This document shows positions 14,706-23,051 of a DNA stretch of 47,280 nucleotides, one piece after another. This DNA is from Nitrospiraceae bacterium (GTDB lineage: Bacteria > Nitrospirota > Thermodesulfovibrionia > UBA6902), in contig QZJG01000012.1 in the NCBI GenBank assembly GCA_003599275.1, positions 1 through 47,280 on the forward strand. Reading direction: 5' to 3'. The position numbers were made by a program, and so were the translations under genes. Within the stretch, counting starts at the first letter, position 1. The number at the start of each line of letters is the position of its first letter. Under the pieces are notes generated by a model that ran no database searches, had not been told where the DNA came from, and saw only the letters and a list, made by a program, of their open reading frames with translations.

Positions 14706-16367
14706 ATGATGAGAAAAAATAATTCTTGTTTCAGGTGCGATATGGGTTTTACTCTTTCACTGCTTATTTATGCGGTGATACAGGTTATTGTAGTGACATA
14801 CAAGGAGTTCTATGAATATGAAGTAACTACCAATACTGTTTCTTATATTCAAATTGCTCAAAAATATTTAAATGGAGACTTCAGAAATGCCGTTAACGGA
14901 GCTTTCGGACCGCTTGAATCCTGGCTGCTGGTCCCGCTTTTAAAACTGGGACTTGCGCCTGTGCTCTCGGTGAGTATTCTGAATTTCAGCGCAGGAGTGC
15001 TTTTGCTGATAGGGATAAGATCATTGTCATACAGGTTTGAAATGTCTGAGAGCCTGAGGAATATAGTGTCATTTACGGCTGTTCCGATAGTTCTCCAGTT
15101 TACCTCGATGGACCATGTGGCGGATTTACTGGTAACTTGCGCCCTTGTTTATTATCTGACTTTTATATTGAGCAAGGATTACCCTGACAGGATGTATAAT
15201 GGCGCATTAAGCGGGGCAATATGCGCCGCCGGATATTTCAGTAAATCATATATTCTGCCTTTTTTTATTTTACATTTTGTCCTGTCTAACTTTTTTTATT
15301 GTTTCAGGTTTCGCGATAAGAGAAAAAATATATTGAGGAATGCGTTACTGGGACTTGTTGTATTTTCTCTTTTTACTGTGCCATGGATCATCGCCTTAAG
15401 TGACAAGTACGACAAGATAACAGTCGGCAACTCGGGAGAATATAATTATAGAGTTATAGGTCCCGAGGCAAAGGAACCGGAAGGAGACTGGTGGGCGTGG
15501 AGCGGCTGGCATTTATATACAAGAATGGGGCAACCGGTTTATGATCAGGGGTTTTTCCCGCCGTCAAACGGGACTGCATTAAACTCCTGGGAAGATTTCA
15601 GCTATCTTGTTCCATTTATGAAGGCATGGAGTCCTTTTGAATCAATAGATAATTTCAAACATCAAATCAAGCTTGTCTTAAGGAATACCTTTTATACAGT
15701 AGGGATACTGGAAGGATCTTTTTCCCTGCTTTCAAGCGCGATCATCATCGGGTACATATTGATAAACGTTTTGCCTTTTAATAATCAATTGTTGCATAAA
15801 AGCGGGTTTTATACGCTGATGGTGCTGGTTATCTATCCCATAGGATATATTTTGCTCCATCCCCATGAAAGATATTTATGGGTTCTCTGCATTATGGTCC
15901 TGTTAATGGGAGCTCAGTTGCTTCATTTCCTGTTTCAGGGCGATTTTTTTAATAAAACAAGAAAAAATGTTCTCATTCTTTTTTTCGTTTTGTCATTTGC
16001 TGCATTGCCCTTTAAAAATGTAATTGGCGCGACTAACCATGACAGGGCAATGTACGGCTCCTTGAGCAGACAAATGATGGAATTTAATAAGTTGCAAGGC
16101 AGCATCGCATCCAATGATAATTTTTCCGAGACAATAAAACTGTTTTTTTATGCGGACGTGAAATTGAGATATTATGGCCAGGCAAAAAAAGATATTAGTG
16201 ATCATGAACTGACAAATGAATTGAAAAAATATGATATTGATTATTACCTTGTTTGGTATAAAGACGGCGACATTAATAATCAGGCCGGTTTCTTATCTGC
16301 GTACAAAGAAATAACAAACGGAAGCGTTACCGGTCTGAAGATATATTCTTTGAAAGACAGCAACTGA
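14706..16367 (+). CDS. GT-C-type integral membrane glycosyltransferase (PMT/ArnT-like)
   Basis: A 553-residue protein with about ten or more hydrophobic segments. The first extracytoplasmic loop (YEVTTNTVSYIQIAQKYLNGDF) is in the position where GT-C enzymes hold their catalytic acid. A C-terminal soluble domain (after about residue 450) ends the protein. Such enzymes use polyprenyl-phosphate sugars and act on the periplasmic side. The start is the ATG at 14706, since the upstream TTG lacks support. The presence of a polyprenyl-phosphate-arabinose pathway nearby makes it a candidate arabinosyl- or other pentosyltransferase (inference). Confidence 0.75.
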   Translation: MMRKNNSCFRCDMGFTLSLLIYAVIQVIVVTYKEFYEYEVTTNTVSYIQIAQKYLNGDFRNAVNGAFGPLESWLLVPLLKLGLAPVLSVSILNFSAGVLLLIGIRSLSYRFEMSESLRNIVSFTAVPIVLQFTSMDHVADLLVTCALVYYLTFILSKDYPDRMYNGALSGAICAAGYFSKSYILPFFILHFVLSNFFYCFRFRDKRKNILRNALLGLVVFSLFTVPWIIALSDKYDKITVGNSGEYNYRVIGPEAKEPEGDWWAWSGWHLYTRMGQPVYDQGFFPPSNGTALNSWEDFSYLVPFMKAWSPFESIDNFKHQIKLVLRNTFYTVGILEGSFSLLSSAIIIGYILINVLPFNNQLLHKSGFYTLMVLVIYPIGYILLHPHERYLWVLCIMVLLMGAQLLHFLFQGDFFNKTRKNVLILFFVLSFAALPFKNVIGATNHDRAMYGSLSRQMMEFNKLQGSIASNDNFSETIKLFFYADVKLRYYGQAKKDISDHELTNELKKYDIDYYLVWYKDGDINNQAGFLSAYKEITNGSVTGLKIYSLKDSN

Positions 16368-16400
16368 CTTCAGGTTGCCATGCTCAAAATAAACCTGTTG

Positions 16401-16409
16401 TGTTATACT
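16401..16409 (+). promoter_or_regulatory. Extended -10 promoter before the small membrane protein gene
   Basis: TGT-TATACT forms an extended -10 element. It lies 31 bp before the ATG at 16441, which has its own good ribosome site (GAGGAG), so an mRNA start near 16416 is reasonable. Confidence 0.45.
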
Positions 16410-16440
16410 AATTTCATCCAAAGTTTATTGAGGAGAATTC

Positions 16441-16671
16441 ATGGAATTTATAAAACGTAAGTGCCTGAAATTATTTATGTCAATTGGTATTTTCCTTTCT
16501 TTTTTTTCTCGTGACGCCTATGCCTATGTAGACCCCAATACCGGAGGATTTTTCTTTACTTCCGTTTTGCCTTTTGTATATGGAATACTTGCAGCTGTTG
16601 TAGTTTTCTGGAAGAGAATAGTTCATGCTGTCAAGAGTAGATTCCGGAAAAAGGGGAATGGTGACAGCTAA
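16441..16671 (+). CDS. Small membrane protein with YVDPNTGG motif
   Basis: A 76-residue protein with a signal-like helix (about residues 9-28), the short motif AYVDPNTGGFFF and a second helix (about 45-62) ending in a Lys/Arg tail. I recall similar Y-[VI]-DPGTG proteins lying next to sulfatase/alkaline-phosphatase-superfamily enzymes, as here; no function is established. A GAGGAG ribosome site sits 6 nt before the ATG. The 3' end overlaps the following gene, suggesting coupled translation and a partner role. Confidence 0.75.
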   Translation: MEFIKRKCLKLFMSIGIFLSFFSRDAYAYVDPNTGGFFFTSVLPFVYGILAAVVVFWKRIVHAVKSRFRKKGNGDS

Positions 16672-18622
16672 GAAATCATTTCTTATCGTCCTCCGCCTTC
16701 TATTCATTCTTTTTTCTTTGCAGTTTATCAAGGTCGCCTTTTACAGATGGGACGGATTTTCGTATTATATGCGTTTCAAAAATTTCCTTCCTGACTTGTC
16801 GCTTGCTTTCATTATATGGTCTTTTAGTATGCTTCTGTTTGCGGTTGCTGTCTGGATATTTATATTCTGGCTGCCGAAGAAAATAAAGCCGTTAAGAGCA
16901 TTGCGTTTTGAATATATGTTGATATGGCTGGCTTCATTTGCTTTAATTTTTTTCGTTCTGCGAACAGTTTTAAATGATTTTTTATTAAGCAAATATACCG
17001 CGTTAACGGTAAGTGTTGTGCTTTCGACATTTATTGTTTATATCGTCGGCAAATTTGCCGATTATGAAAAGATTCTGCAAGAAGTTAATCTTCGAATAAC
17101 GCCTTTAATCTGGTTATTTACCCTGCTGCTTATTGCTGCAGTGCCTTTATCCGTGTTGGAACCTGAAGCTGCACATTCTGATAAAGTTTCTTTCGACAGT
17201 CATCCCGCAGGTTTATCGGATATTAAGCGTCCTAATATCATTCTTGTTACCATGGATGCCCTGACAGCCATGGATATGAGTGCTTACGGATATGGCCGTA
17301 ATACGACGCCTTTTATTACGGAATGGGCAAAGGATGCAGTATTGTTCGAAAAGACTTATGCTTCTTCAAACTGGACGACGCCGTCTGCCATGAGCCTCAT
17401 GACCGGGCAAAGACCCTGGACCCACAAACTATGGTTTGAACCTCAGTACCACGTGGTCGATAAATATGAAAATAATATGCCACAGATACTCAAGAATTAC
17501 GGATACAGTATTTATGGATTTGTTCAGAACAATCTTGCTCATCCTAAAACGCTTGGGATTGACGATGCTTTTTCGATTAGCGATGAGGCATATACATTCT
17601 TTATTTCTGATAAACGCTGGATGAATCTGCTTACAAGATTTTATTATAACAGGCGGATTGCTGCCGAGCTTGTTATCGAAAACAACCTTCTCTTCAAGCC
17701 GCTAAACCTGAAACATACACGCCACCCTTCATATATGCGGCTGGTCATTTATTCCGGCGTGATCCGGGCAGAGCCTGTATATGACCGGTTCTTTAATTAT
17801 ATTTCACAAAGCCATAAAGGGCCTTTTTTTGCATGGATACATCTGTTGCCTCCTCATGATCTTTATCTTCCGCCGGACCAGTATATAGGAAAATTTGGAA
17901 ATCATGAGGCGTTTGAGACCGGAGAAAAGCAGTTGGACAGTGATCTGCTTTATTCTCACTATGCTCCTAAAAGACAGGGAGATGTGGATATCCTGAGAAG
18001 TCGTTATGATGAGTTCATTCTCTATTCCGACCAGCAATTCAAATTATTTATGTCTCGTCTTGCTGAAACCATAGATGTCTCGAACACAATCATTATCCTC
18101 TCAGCAGACCACGGGGAGAGTTTTTCACATGGGTATGTAGCGCATAACGGCGCTCACCTGTATGAGCCCCTCGTTCGCGTGCCGCTCATGATCAAGGTCC
18201 CGAATATATCAGGCGGACGGTCAGTCAATATACCTGTTGAGCAGATTGATATTGCTCCGACCATACTGGATCTTGTTTCCATCCCGGTGCCGGAATGGAT
18301 GGAAGGACGTTCTCTGCTACCGCTGATGGAGAATAAAACATTCACTCCCAGGCCGATATTCTCTATGCAGCTGATCGAGAATCGTCAAACCGGGAAACAT
18401 CCGCTTGAGGGCGGCACAATTGCTGTCTGGGACGGGGGATATAAGTTTGTTGACTATTTCGGCAAAGAACGGGCTTTGCTTCTATTTAATTTGGACCAGG
18501 ACCCGAATGAAGAGAACAATCTCATTGATGAAAAGCCTGAAATTGCGATACGTCTGAAAAAATTAATTGATTCTAATCTTGACCTTGCAAATCAAAAAAT
18601 TGCGCAGCACAGCGAAAGGTAA
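16658..18622 (+). CDS. Alkaline-phosphatase-superfamily membrane enzyme (sulfatase-like / phosphoglycerol-transferase-like)
   Basis: A 654-residue protein with about five N-terminal transmembrane helices (to about residue 165) and a large periplasmic domain. Metal and nucleophile motifs are TMDALTAMDMSAYGYGRNTTP, NWTTPSAMSLMTG and SADHGESFSHG. The nucleophile position is Thr instead of the Cys/Ser that becomes formylglycine, and the following Arg is Met, so it is probably not a true sulfatase; it may move phospho-groups on lipids or glycans as LTA synthase-like enzymes do. It overlaps the small YVDPNTGG gene by 14 bp. Confidence 0.85.
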   Translation: MVTAKKSFLIVLRLLFILFSLQFIKVAFYRWDGFSYYMRFKNFLPDLSLAFIIWSFSMLLFAVAVWIFIFWLPKKIKPLRALRFEYMLIWLASFALIFFVLRTVLNDFLLSKYTALTVSVVLSTFIVYIVGKFADYEKILQEVNLRITPLIWLFTLLLIAAVPLSVLEPEAAHSDKVSFDSHPAGLSDIKRPNIILVTMDALTAMDMSAYGYGRNTTPFITEWAKDAVLFEKTYASSNWTTPSAMSLMTGQRPWTHKLWFEPQYHVVDKYENNMPQILKNYGYSIYGFVQNNLAHPKTLGIDDAFSISDEAYTFFISDKRWMNLLTRFYYNRRIAAELVIENNLLFKPLNLKHTRHPSYMRLVIYSGVIRAEPVYDRFFNYISQSHKGPFFAWIHLLPPHDLYLPPDQYIGKFGNHEAFETGEKQLDSDLLYSHYAPKRQGDVDILRSRYDEFILYSDQQFKLFMSRLAETIDVSNTIIILSADHGESFSHGYVAHNGAHLYEPLVRVPLMIKVPNISGGRSVNIPVEQIDIAPTILDLVSIPVPEWMEGRSLLPLMENKTFTPRPIFSMQLIENRQTGKHPLEGGTIAVWDGGYKFVDYFGKERALLLFNLDQDPNEENNLIDEKPEIAIRLKKLIDSNLDLANQKIAQHSER

Positions 18623-18641
18623 GATTTTTATTTAAAGATAC

Positions 18642-19967
18642 ATGCAAAATGATCTTACATTAGAATCATGGGGAAGATTCCCCGCGGCACTGCATTCCGG
18701 AGAGATAGTCCCCCGGTCAATTGATGAAGTCAGAAATTCCATGAGATCGGTTGATGCGTCATTACTCCCAAGAGGAATGGGTCGCAGCTATGGAGATTCC
18801 TGTCTCAATGACGGAGGTTATTTGCTGTCGACGAAGCGACTCGATAAATTCATGCATTTTGCTCCTGACACAGGCGTATTGAGATGTGAATCAGGCGTCA
18901 CTCTCGATGAGATTCTGAGGGTTTTTGTTCCCCAGGGCTGGTTCCTTCCGGTGACGCCGGGGACCAAATACGTTACCATAGGGGGGGCGATCGCTAATGA
19001 TATACATGGTAAAAACCATCATCGGGAAGGAACTTTCAGTAATCATGTCATAAGGTTTGAATTGGAGAGGTCGGACGGAACCAGGTTTTTATGCAGCAGG
19101 GACGAGAATCGGGATTGGTTCAGGGCAACTGTCGGAGGAATAGGATTAACAGGGGTCATTTTATGGGCTGAGCTTAAATTGAGACCTATAGCAGGTCCAT
19201 ATATTGAGATGGAATCAATTAAATTCGACAGTCTGGATGAGTTTTTTCAAATATCTCATTCGTCTGGAGGTTTATTCGAATATACCGTTTCATGGCTGGA
19301 TTGTCTGAGCAGTAATGATGTCAGGGGCCTTTTTATGAGGGGAAATCACATCGACAAAGAAGAAAAAGCCGAGTTGAAAATTACTCACAAAACTTCACAG
19401 TGGAAAACTTTCCCGTGTGATGCACCGTCTTATCTGCTTTCAACGCCGTCTATAAAGCTCTTTAATTTTATTTATTATAATAAGCAGCTTAATAAAATAA
19501 AAAAGAGTATCGTACATTATGATCCTTTTTTCTACCCTCTGGACAGCATTAATCACTGGAACCGGATGTACGGAAAGAGTGGGTTTTTGCAATGGCAATG
19601 TGCAGTGCCTGTTAACGATAATTATGAGGCGATAAGGCTGATACTAAGAAAAATCCATAAAAGCGGACTCGGCTCCTTTCTCGTTGTATTTAAGGAGTTC
19701 GGTAATCATCCCTCCGAAGGCATGCTCTCGTTTCCTATGAGTGGGATTACTCTGGCAATGGATTTCCCCAATCGAGAAAAAAAAATATTCTCTTTTTTAG
19801 ACAGGCTTGATGAAGTGGTGGTTGATGTGAGAGGAAGGATATATCCTGCCAAGGACGCACGTATGTCCCGGAATACATTCAGGGCATCATTTCCGTCAGT
19901 TAACGAATTTACGTCTTACATAGATCCGAAATTTTCATCAAGTTTTTATAGAAGAGTAGGGGGGTAA
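18642..19967 (+). CDS. dprE1: DprE1-like FAD-dependent polyprenylphosphoryl-ribose oxidase
   Basis: A 441-residue oxidase of the vanillyl-alcohol-oxidase fold. FAD-binding motifs are LLPRGMGRSYGDSCLNDGG and PVTPGTKYVTIGGAIANDIHG. The C-terminus aligns by eye with mycobacterial DprE1: LSFPMSGITLAMDFP matches LSFPIPGWNICVDFP, and PAKDAR keeps the catalytic Lys (K404, equivalent to K418). DprE1 oxidises the 2'-OH of polyprenylphosphoryl-ribose. The Cys targeted by benzothiazinone drugs (C387) is Ala here (A372). The next gene encodes the matching reductase. Confidence 0.9.
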   Translation: MQNDLTLESWGRFPAALHSGEIVPRSIDEVRNSMRSVDASLLPRGMGRSYGDSCLNDGGYLLSTKRLDKFMHFAPDTGVLRCESGVTLDEILRVFVPQGWFLPVTPGTKYVTIGGAIANDIHGKNHHREGTFSNHVIRFELERSDGTRFLCSRDENRDWFRATVGGIGLTGVILWAELKLRPIAGPYIEMESIKFDSLDEFFQISHSSGGLFEYTVSWLDCLSSNDVRGLFMRGNHIDKEEKAELKITHKTSQWKTFPCDAPSYLLSTPSIKLFNFIYYNKQLNKIKKSIVHYDPFFYPLDSINHWNRMYGKSGFLQWQCAVPVNDNYEAIRLILRKIHKSGLGSFLVVFKEFGNHPSEGMLSFPMSGITLAMDFPNREKKIFSFLDRLDEVVVDVRGRIYPAKDARMSRNTFRASFPSVNEFTSYIDPKFSSSFYRRVGG

Positions 19968-19968
19968 C

Positions 19969-20715
19969 ATGTTAAAACCTTCAAAGATGTTAGTCTTCGG
20001 CGCTACTTCTGCAATCGCTTATGAAACAATTAAACTTTTTGCCAAAGACGGGACATCTTTTTATTTATGTTCGAGAAAAGAAGATGAGTTGAAGCGTCTG
20101 GCGGATGATTTAATCGTTCGCGGCGCAAAGGAAGTCCGGTTTGCAACATTTAATGCACTGGATGTAAACTCGGTTACGGAAGCCGTTAATGACTGTTTAA
20201 TCAAATTTCCAGACCTGGACGGACTGTTTATTGCACATGGCTTTTTACCTGACCAGAAGGTTTGCGAGACAAGCATAGACAGCATGAGGCAGGTTATTGA
20301 TATCAATTTTACGAGTGCGGCAACCATATTGACAATCGTTGCCAACTATTTTGAAAAGAGGGGCACAGGAACCATAATAGCCGTTTCTTCGCCGGGTGGA
20401 GACAGGGGAAGGCAAAGCAATTATGTTTATGGGTCTGCAAAGGGCGCATTGACTGTGTTTTTGTCGGGACTCAGGCAGCGTTTGTCCAGGGCAGGGGTAA
20501 GTGTTATAACTATTAAGCCGGGTTTTGTTGATACCCCCATGACCGTCGATTTCAAAAAAGGCATTCTTTTTGTCGGACCGGAAGTTATTGCGCGAGGAAT
20601 TTATAAAGCGGTTTTAAAAGGGAAGTCGGAAGTTTATCTTCCGGCTTATTGGCGCTTTATTATGATGATCATTAAGCATGTACCGGAAATGATATTCAAA
20701 AAAATAAAATTGTGA
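19969..20715 (+). CDS. dprE2: DprE2-like short-chain dehydrogenase
   Basis: A 248-residue SDR with the N-terminal cofactor-binding motif (VFGATSAIAYE, a variation on GxxxGxG typical of DprE2) and the catalytic Ser and Y-x3-K (SSPGGDRGRQSNYVYGSAK). In the known pathway DprE2 reduces the keto intermediate to polyprenylphosphoryl-arabinose. It begins one base after the dprE1 stop, as expected for an oxidase/reductase epimerase pair. A hydrophobic C-terminal stretch may associate it with the membrane. Confidence 0.88.
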   Translation: MLKPSKMLVFGATSAIAYETIKLFAKDGTSFYLCSRKEDELKRLADDLIVRGAKEVRFATFNALDVNSVTEAVNDCLIKFPDLDGLFIAHGFLPDQKVCETSIDSMRQVIDINFTSAATILTIVANYFEKRGTGTIIAVSSPGGDRGRQSNYVYGSAKGALTVFLSGLRQRLSRAGVSVITIKPGFVDTPMTVDFKKGILFVGPEVIARGIYKAVLKGKSEVYLPAYWRFIMMIIKHVPEMIFKKIKL

Positions 20716-20743
20716 ACCAGGAGATTTTGACCGGTTTGGCACA

Positions 20744-21367
20744 ATGAAAAAAAGATCTGTTGCATTGTTCGATCTCGATGGTACATTTATAATAGGGAAT
20801 TCCCTTCCGAGGTTTATGTGGTTTTATGAAAACCCGTTAACATTTTTGATAAAATCAATTCGTTCTTTACCCGTCTTAATTAAATACATTCTGAATGATA
20901 TTGGTAATCATGAAGCGAAGCAAGGTATATTTCGTGTATTTTGGGGAGGGGTAAATAAAAATGAATTTACTGCCAGGGCAGAAGAATTCAGCTTGAGAGT
21001 TCTGCCGGGATTGGTCAGAAAAGAAGCAATGGACCGATTTAGATGGCATATAGAGCGTAAGCATGAATGTATTTTGATAAGCGCCTCAATACAGGAATAT
21101 ATAATTCCGTGGGCGGAAGACGTGGGGTTTTCTAAAGTGTTTGCCACGTCAGTGCAAGTTGACGGGAACAATACAATCACTGGCGAAATCCTCGATAAGA
21201 ATTGTTACGGTGCTGAAAAAGTCAGACGCATAAAGGAGTATCTGGGTGCTTTGAGTGATTATGAGATTTATGCATATGGTGACAGTCCCGGTGATAAAGA
21301 AATGCTGGAAATAGCCGATTATGCTTTTTACAGGTCATTTAATATGGAAATCGCGTACCCAAAATGA
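20744..21367 (+). CDS. HAD-IB family phosphatase, probable polyprenyl-phosphoribose phosphatase
   Basis: A 207-residue haloacid-dehalogenase-type phosphatase. Motif I is FDLDGT, motif II is ILISAS, and the metal site is YGDSPGDKEML. A helical cap lies between motifs I and II, as in SerB-type (IB) enzymes. It overlaps the UbiA-type transferase by 4 nt (ATGA). That places it exactly where the pathway needs a phosphatase to convert 5-phosphoribosyl-1-phosphoryl-polyprenol to the ribose form; in mycobacteria a different family is proposed for this step. The substrate is inferred from context. Confidence 0.82.
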   Translation: MKKRSVALFDLDGTFIIGNSLPRFMWFYENPLTFLIKSIRSLPVLIKYILNDIGNHEAKQGIFRVFWGGVNKNEFTARAEEFSLRVLPGLVRKEAMDRFRWHIERKHECILISASIQEYIIPWAEDVGFSKVFATSVQVDGNNTITGEILDKNCYGAEKVRRIKEYLGALSDYEIYAYGDSPGDKEMLEIADYAFYRSFNMEIAYPK

Positions 21368-22233
21368 GTAAGTTTGCCGAGTTCATTAATCTTTTAAGAA
21401 TACGTCAATGGCATAAAAATGCGTTTGTATTTTTAGGTTTTTTTGTTCTTGGAGATTACGGTAATTATAATCTGTTAATAAACGCTCTGTCTGTATTCGG
21501 GGCTTTCTGTATGGTGTCGTCGTCTGTTTATATAATAAATGATTTTCGTGATATTGCTTCTGACAGAAATCATCCTTTGAAGAAAAACCGGCCCCTTGCG
21601 CGGGGTACGATCGGGGTCGGATATGCTTTGGTCCTGGCGGTTCTGCTCTGTTTATCGAGTTTGTTTCTTGCGTCACTCATCAACACTGCTGCCGTAATAA
21701 TAATCAGTCTCTACGTTCTGAATAATCTGGCTTACTCGTATTATCTGAAGAGGGTGCCTATCATCGATGTTTTTCAGATAGGTTTGGGGTTTATGCTGAG
21801 GATTTTTGCCGGGACCTCAGGCATCGGCATATACATTTCGGAATGGATGGTTATCACGGGTTTTGAGATTAGTCTGCTTATCGGGTATGCAAAGAGATAC
21901 TCGGAATTGACCTCGGGGGAAGATGCTTACAATCAGAGAAAGGTCCTGCAGGAATATTCCAATGAAACTTTGAAATCTTTTATGACCATTATGGCATCTG
22001 CCACCATAATCACATATTCTCTTTACACCTTAAGCGCCAGATCAATTGAAATACACGGCACTACAAACCTCATCTATACCATCCCATTAGTAATATTTGG
22101 CATTTTTCGCTTCTTGTATATGATAATGTTTCATCAGACGGGAGATGATCCTGCTTCGCAGATTTTCCGCGATAAACAGATGATCGTTACGATCGTTTTG
22201 TGGGCGATATTATACGGACTTATAATTTCATGA
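21364..22233 (+). CDS. UbiA-family polyprenyl-phosphate phosphoribosyltransferase
   Basis: A 289-residue membrane enzyme with about eight to nine helices. The first Asp motif is INDFRDIASDRNHP (NDxxDxxxD) and the second conserved site contains GYAKRYSEL, which is diagnostic of the mycobacterial Rv3806c (ubiA) branch rather than quinone prenyltransferases. That enzyme transfers phosphoribosyl from PRPP to polyprenyl phosphate, the committed step of polyprenyl-phosphate-arabinose synthesis. It is translationally coupled to the HAD phosphatase. Confidence 0.9.
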   Translation: MSKFAEFINLLRIRQWHKNAFVFLGFFVLGDYGNYNLLINALSVFGAFCMVSSSVYIINDFRDIASDRNHPLKKNRPLARGTIGVGYALVLAVLLCLSSLFLASLINTAAVIIISLYVLNNLAYSYYLKRVPIIDVFQIGLGFMLRIFAGTSGIGIYISEWMVITGFEISLLIGYAKRYSELTSGEDAYNQRKVLQEYSNETLKSFMTIMASATIITYSLYTLSARSIEIHGTTNLIYTIPLVIFGIFRFLYMIMFHQTGDDPASQIFRDKQMIVTIVLWAILYGLIIS

Positions 22234-22260
22234 AAACAGATCGTATCACGGAATATCGGC

Positions 22261-22986
22261 TTAGAACCTGATCAATAAGTGTTTTCTGTTTCTGTTGGTT
22301 GTTATCTGCGCACTCAATACCTCAGCCTTCAGGCCTAATGTTTTTGATAAGTCGTTTAGCTGTTTAAATGAAAGATACAAAAGTCCGAGGGAAGAGCGGG
22401 TCCTATAATAATTGGACATTTTCATGCGAAACAAATATTTGAGAGTTTCAGATAATTTTCTTTCTCTGATCCCGGTGAGTAAGACACCCCAAATGTCTGA
22501 AAATGTATTGCTGTGGACCAGGATGTCTGCAATTAATAACTTGCCGCCGGGTAATGCAATCCTCTGTACCTGTTCTATCAGTCTTTTTACCTCATCGATG
22601 CTTTTGTAATATTGTATTACGCTCAGGCATATTACAAGCGAGAATTTTCCGGTTTGTAAAGAAGAGAGGTCGGTATAATTGTTCTCATCTAATTTGTATA
22701 AGAAAATATTTTGATCTTTGCTGAATTTTATTTTGCATATATCGAGATAGCGCTCGGAAGTATCGAGACAGTGAATCTCCTTCACCCTGTTTTTCAGGAA
22801 GGACGCCAGAAAGCCGGGGCCGCAGCCTAAATCTAAAATTACATCCTGGGAATTGTAGTTTAACAGGGGAGAGGTAGCCTTGATAAAAAGCTCCATGTCA
22901 CTCTGCCATTTGTCATCGCTGATAACAGTTTCTGTTTTCCAGAAATTTATCCATGAATCGATATCATTTTTCATTGGGACATTCAT
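22261..22986 (-). CDS. Class I SAM-dependent methyltransferase
   Basis: A 241-residue methyltransferase with motif I VILDLGCGPGFLASFL, motif II-like EIHCLDTSERYLD, and ALPGGKLLIADIL for the post-motif region. The acceptor is unknown. It is the only minus-strand gene within the glycan block and lies convergent to the UbiA gene (27-bp gap), so it is expressed separately. A role in sugar or lipid methylation is possible from context only. Confidence 0.87.
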   Translation of the reverse strand: MNVPMKNDIDSWINFWKTETVISDDKWQSDMELFIKATSPLLNYNSQDVILDLGCGPGFLASFLKNRVKEIHCLDTSERYLDICKIKFSKDQNIFLYKLDENNYTDLSSLQTGKFSLVICLSVIQYYKSIDEVKRLIEQVQRIALPGGKLLIADILVHSNTFSDIWGVLLTGIRERKLSETLKYLFRMKMSNYYRTRSSLGLLYLSFKQLNDLSKTLGLKAEVLSAQITTNRNRKHLLIRF

Positions 22987-23051
22987 TAACTATATTAATC
23001 ATAATATATTAATATATAATTAGCTGGTAAGTGAATAGTTGATAATGACAT

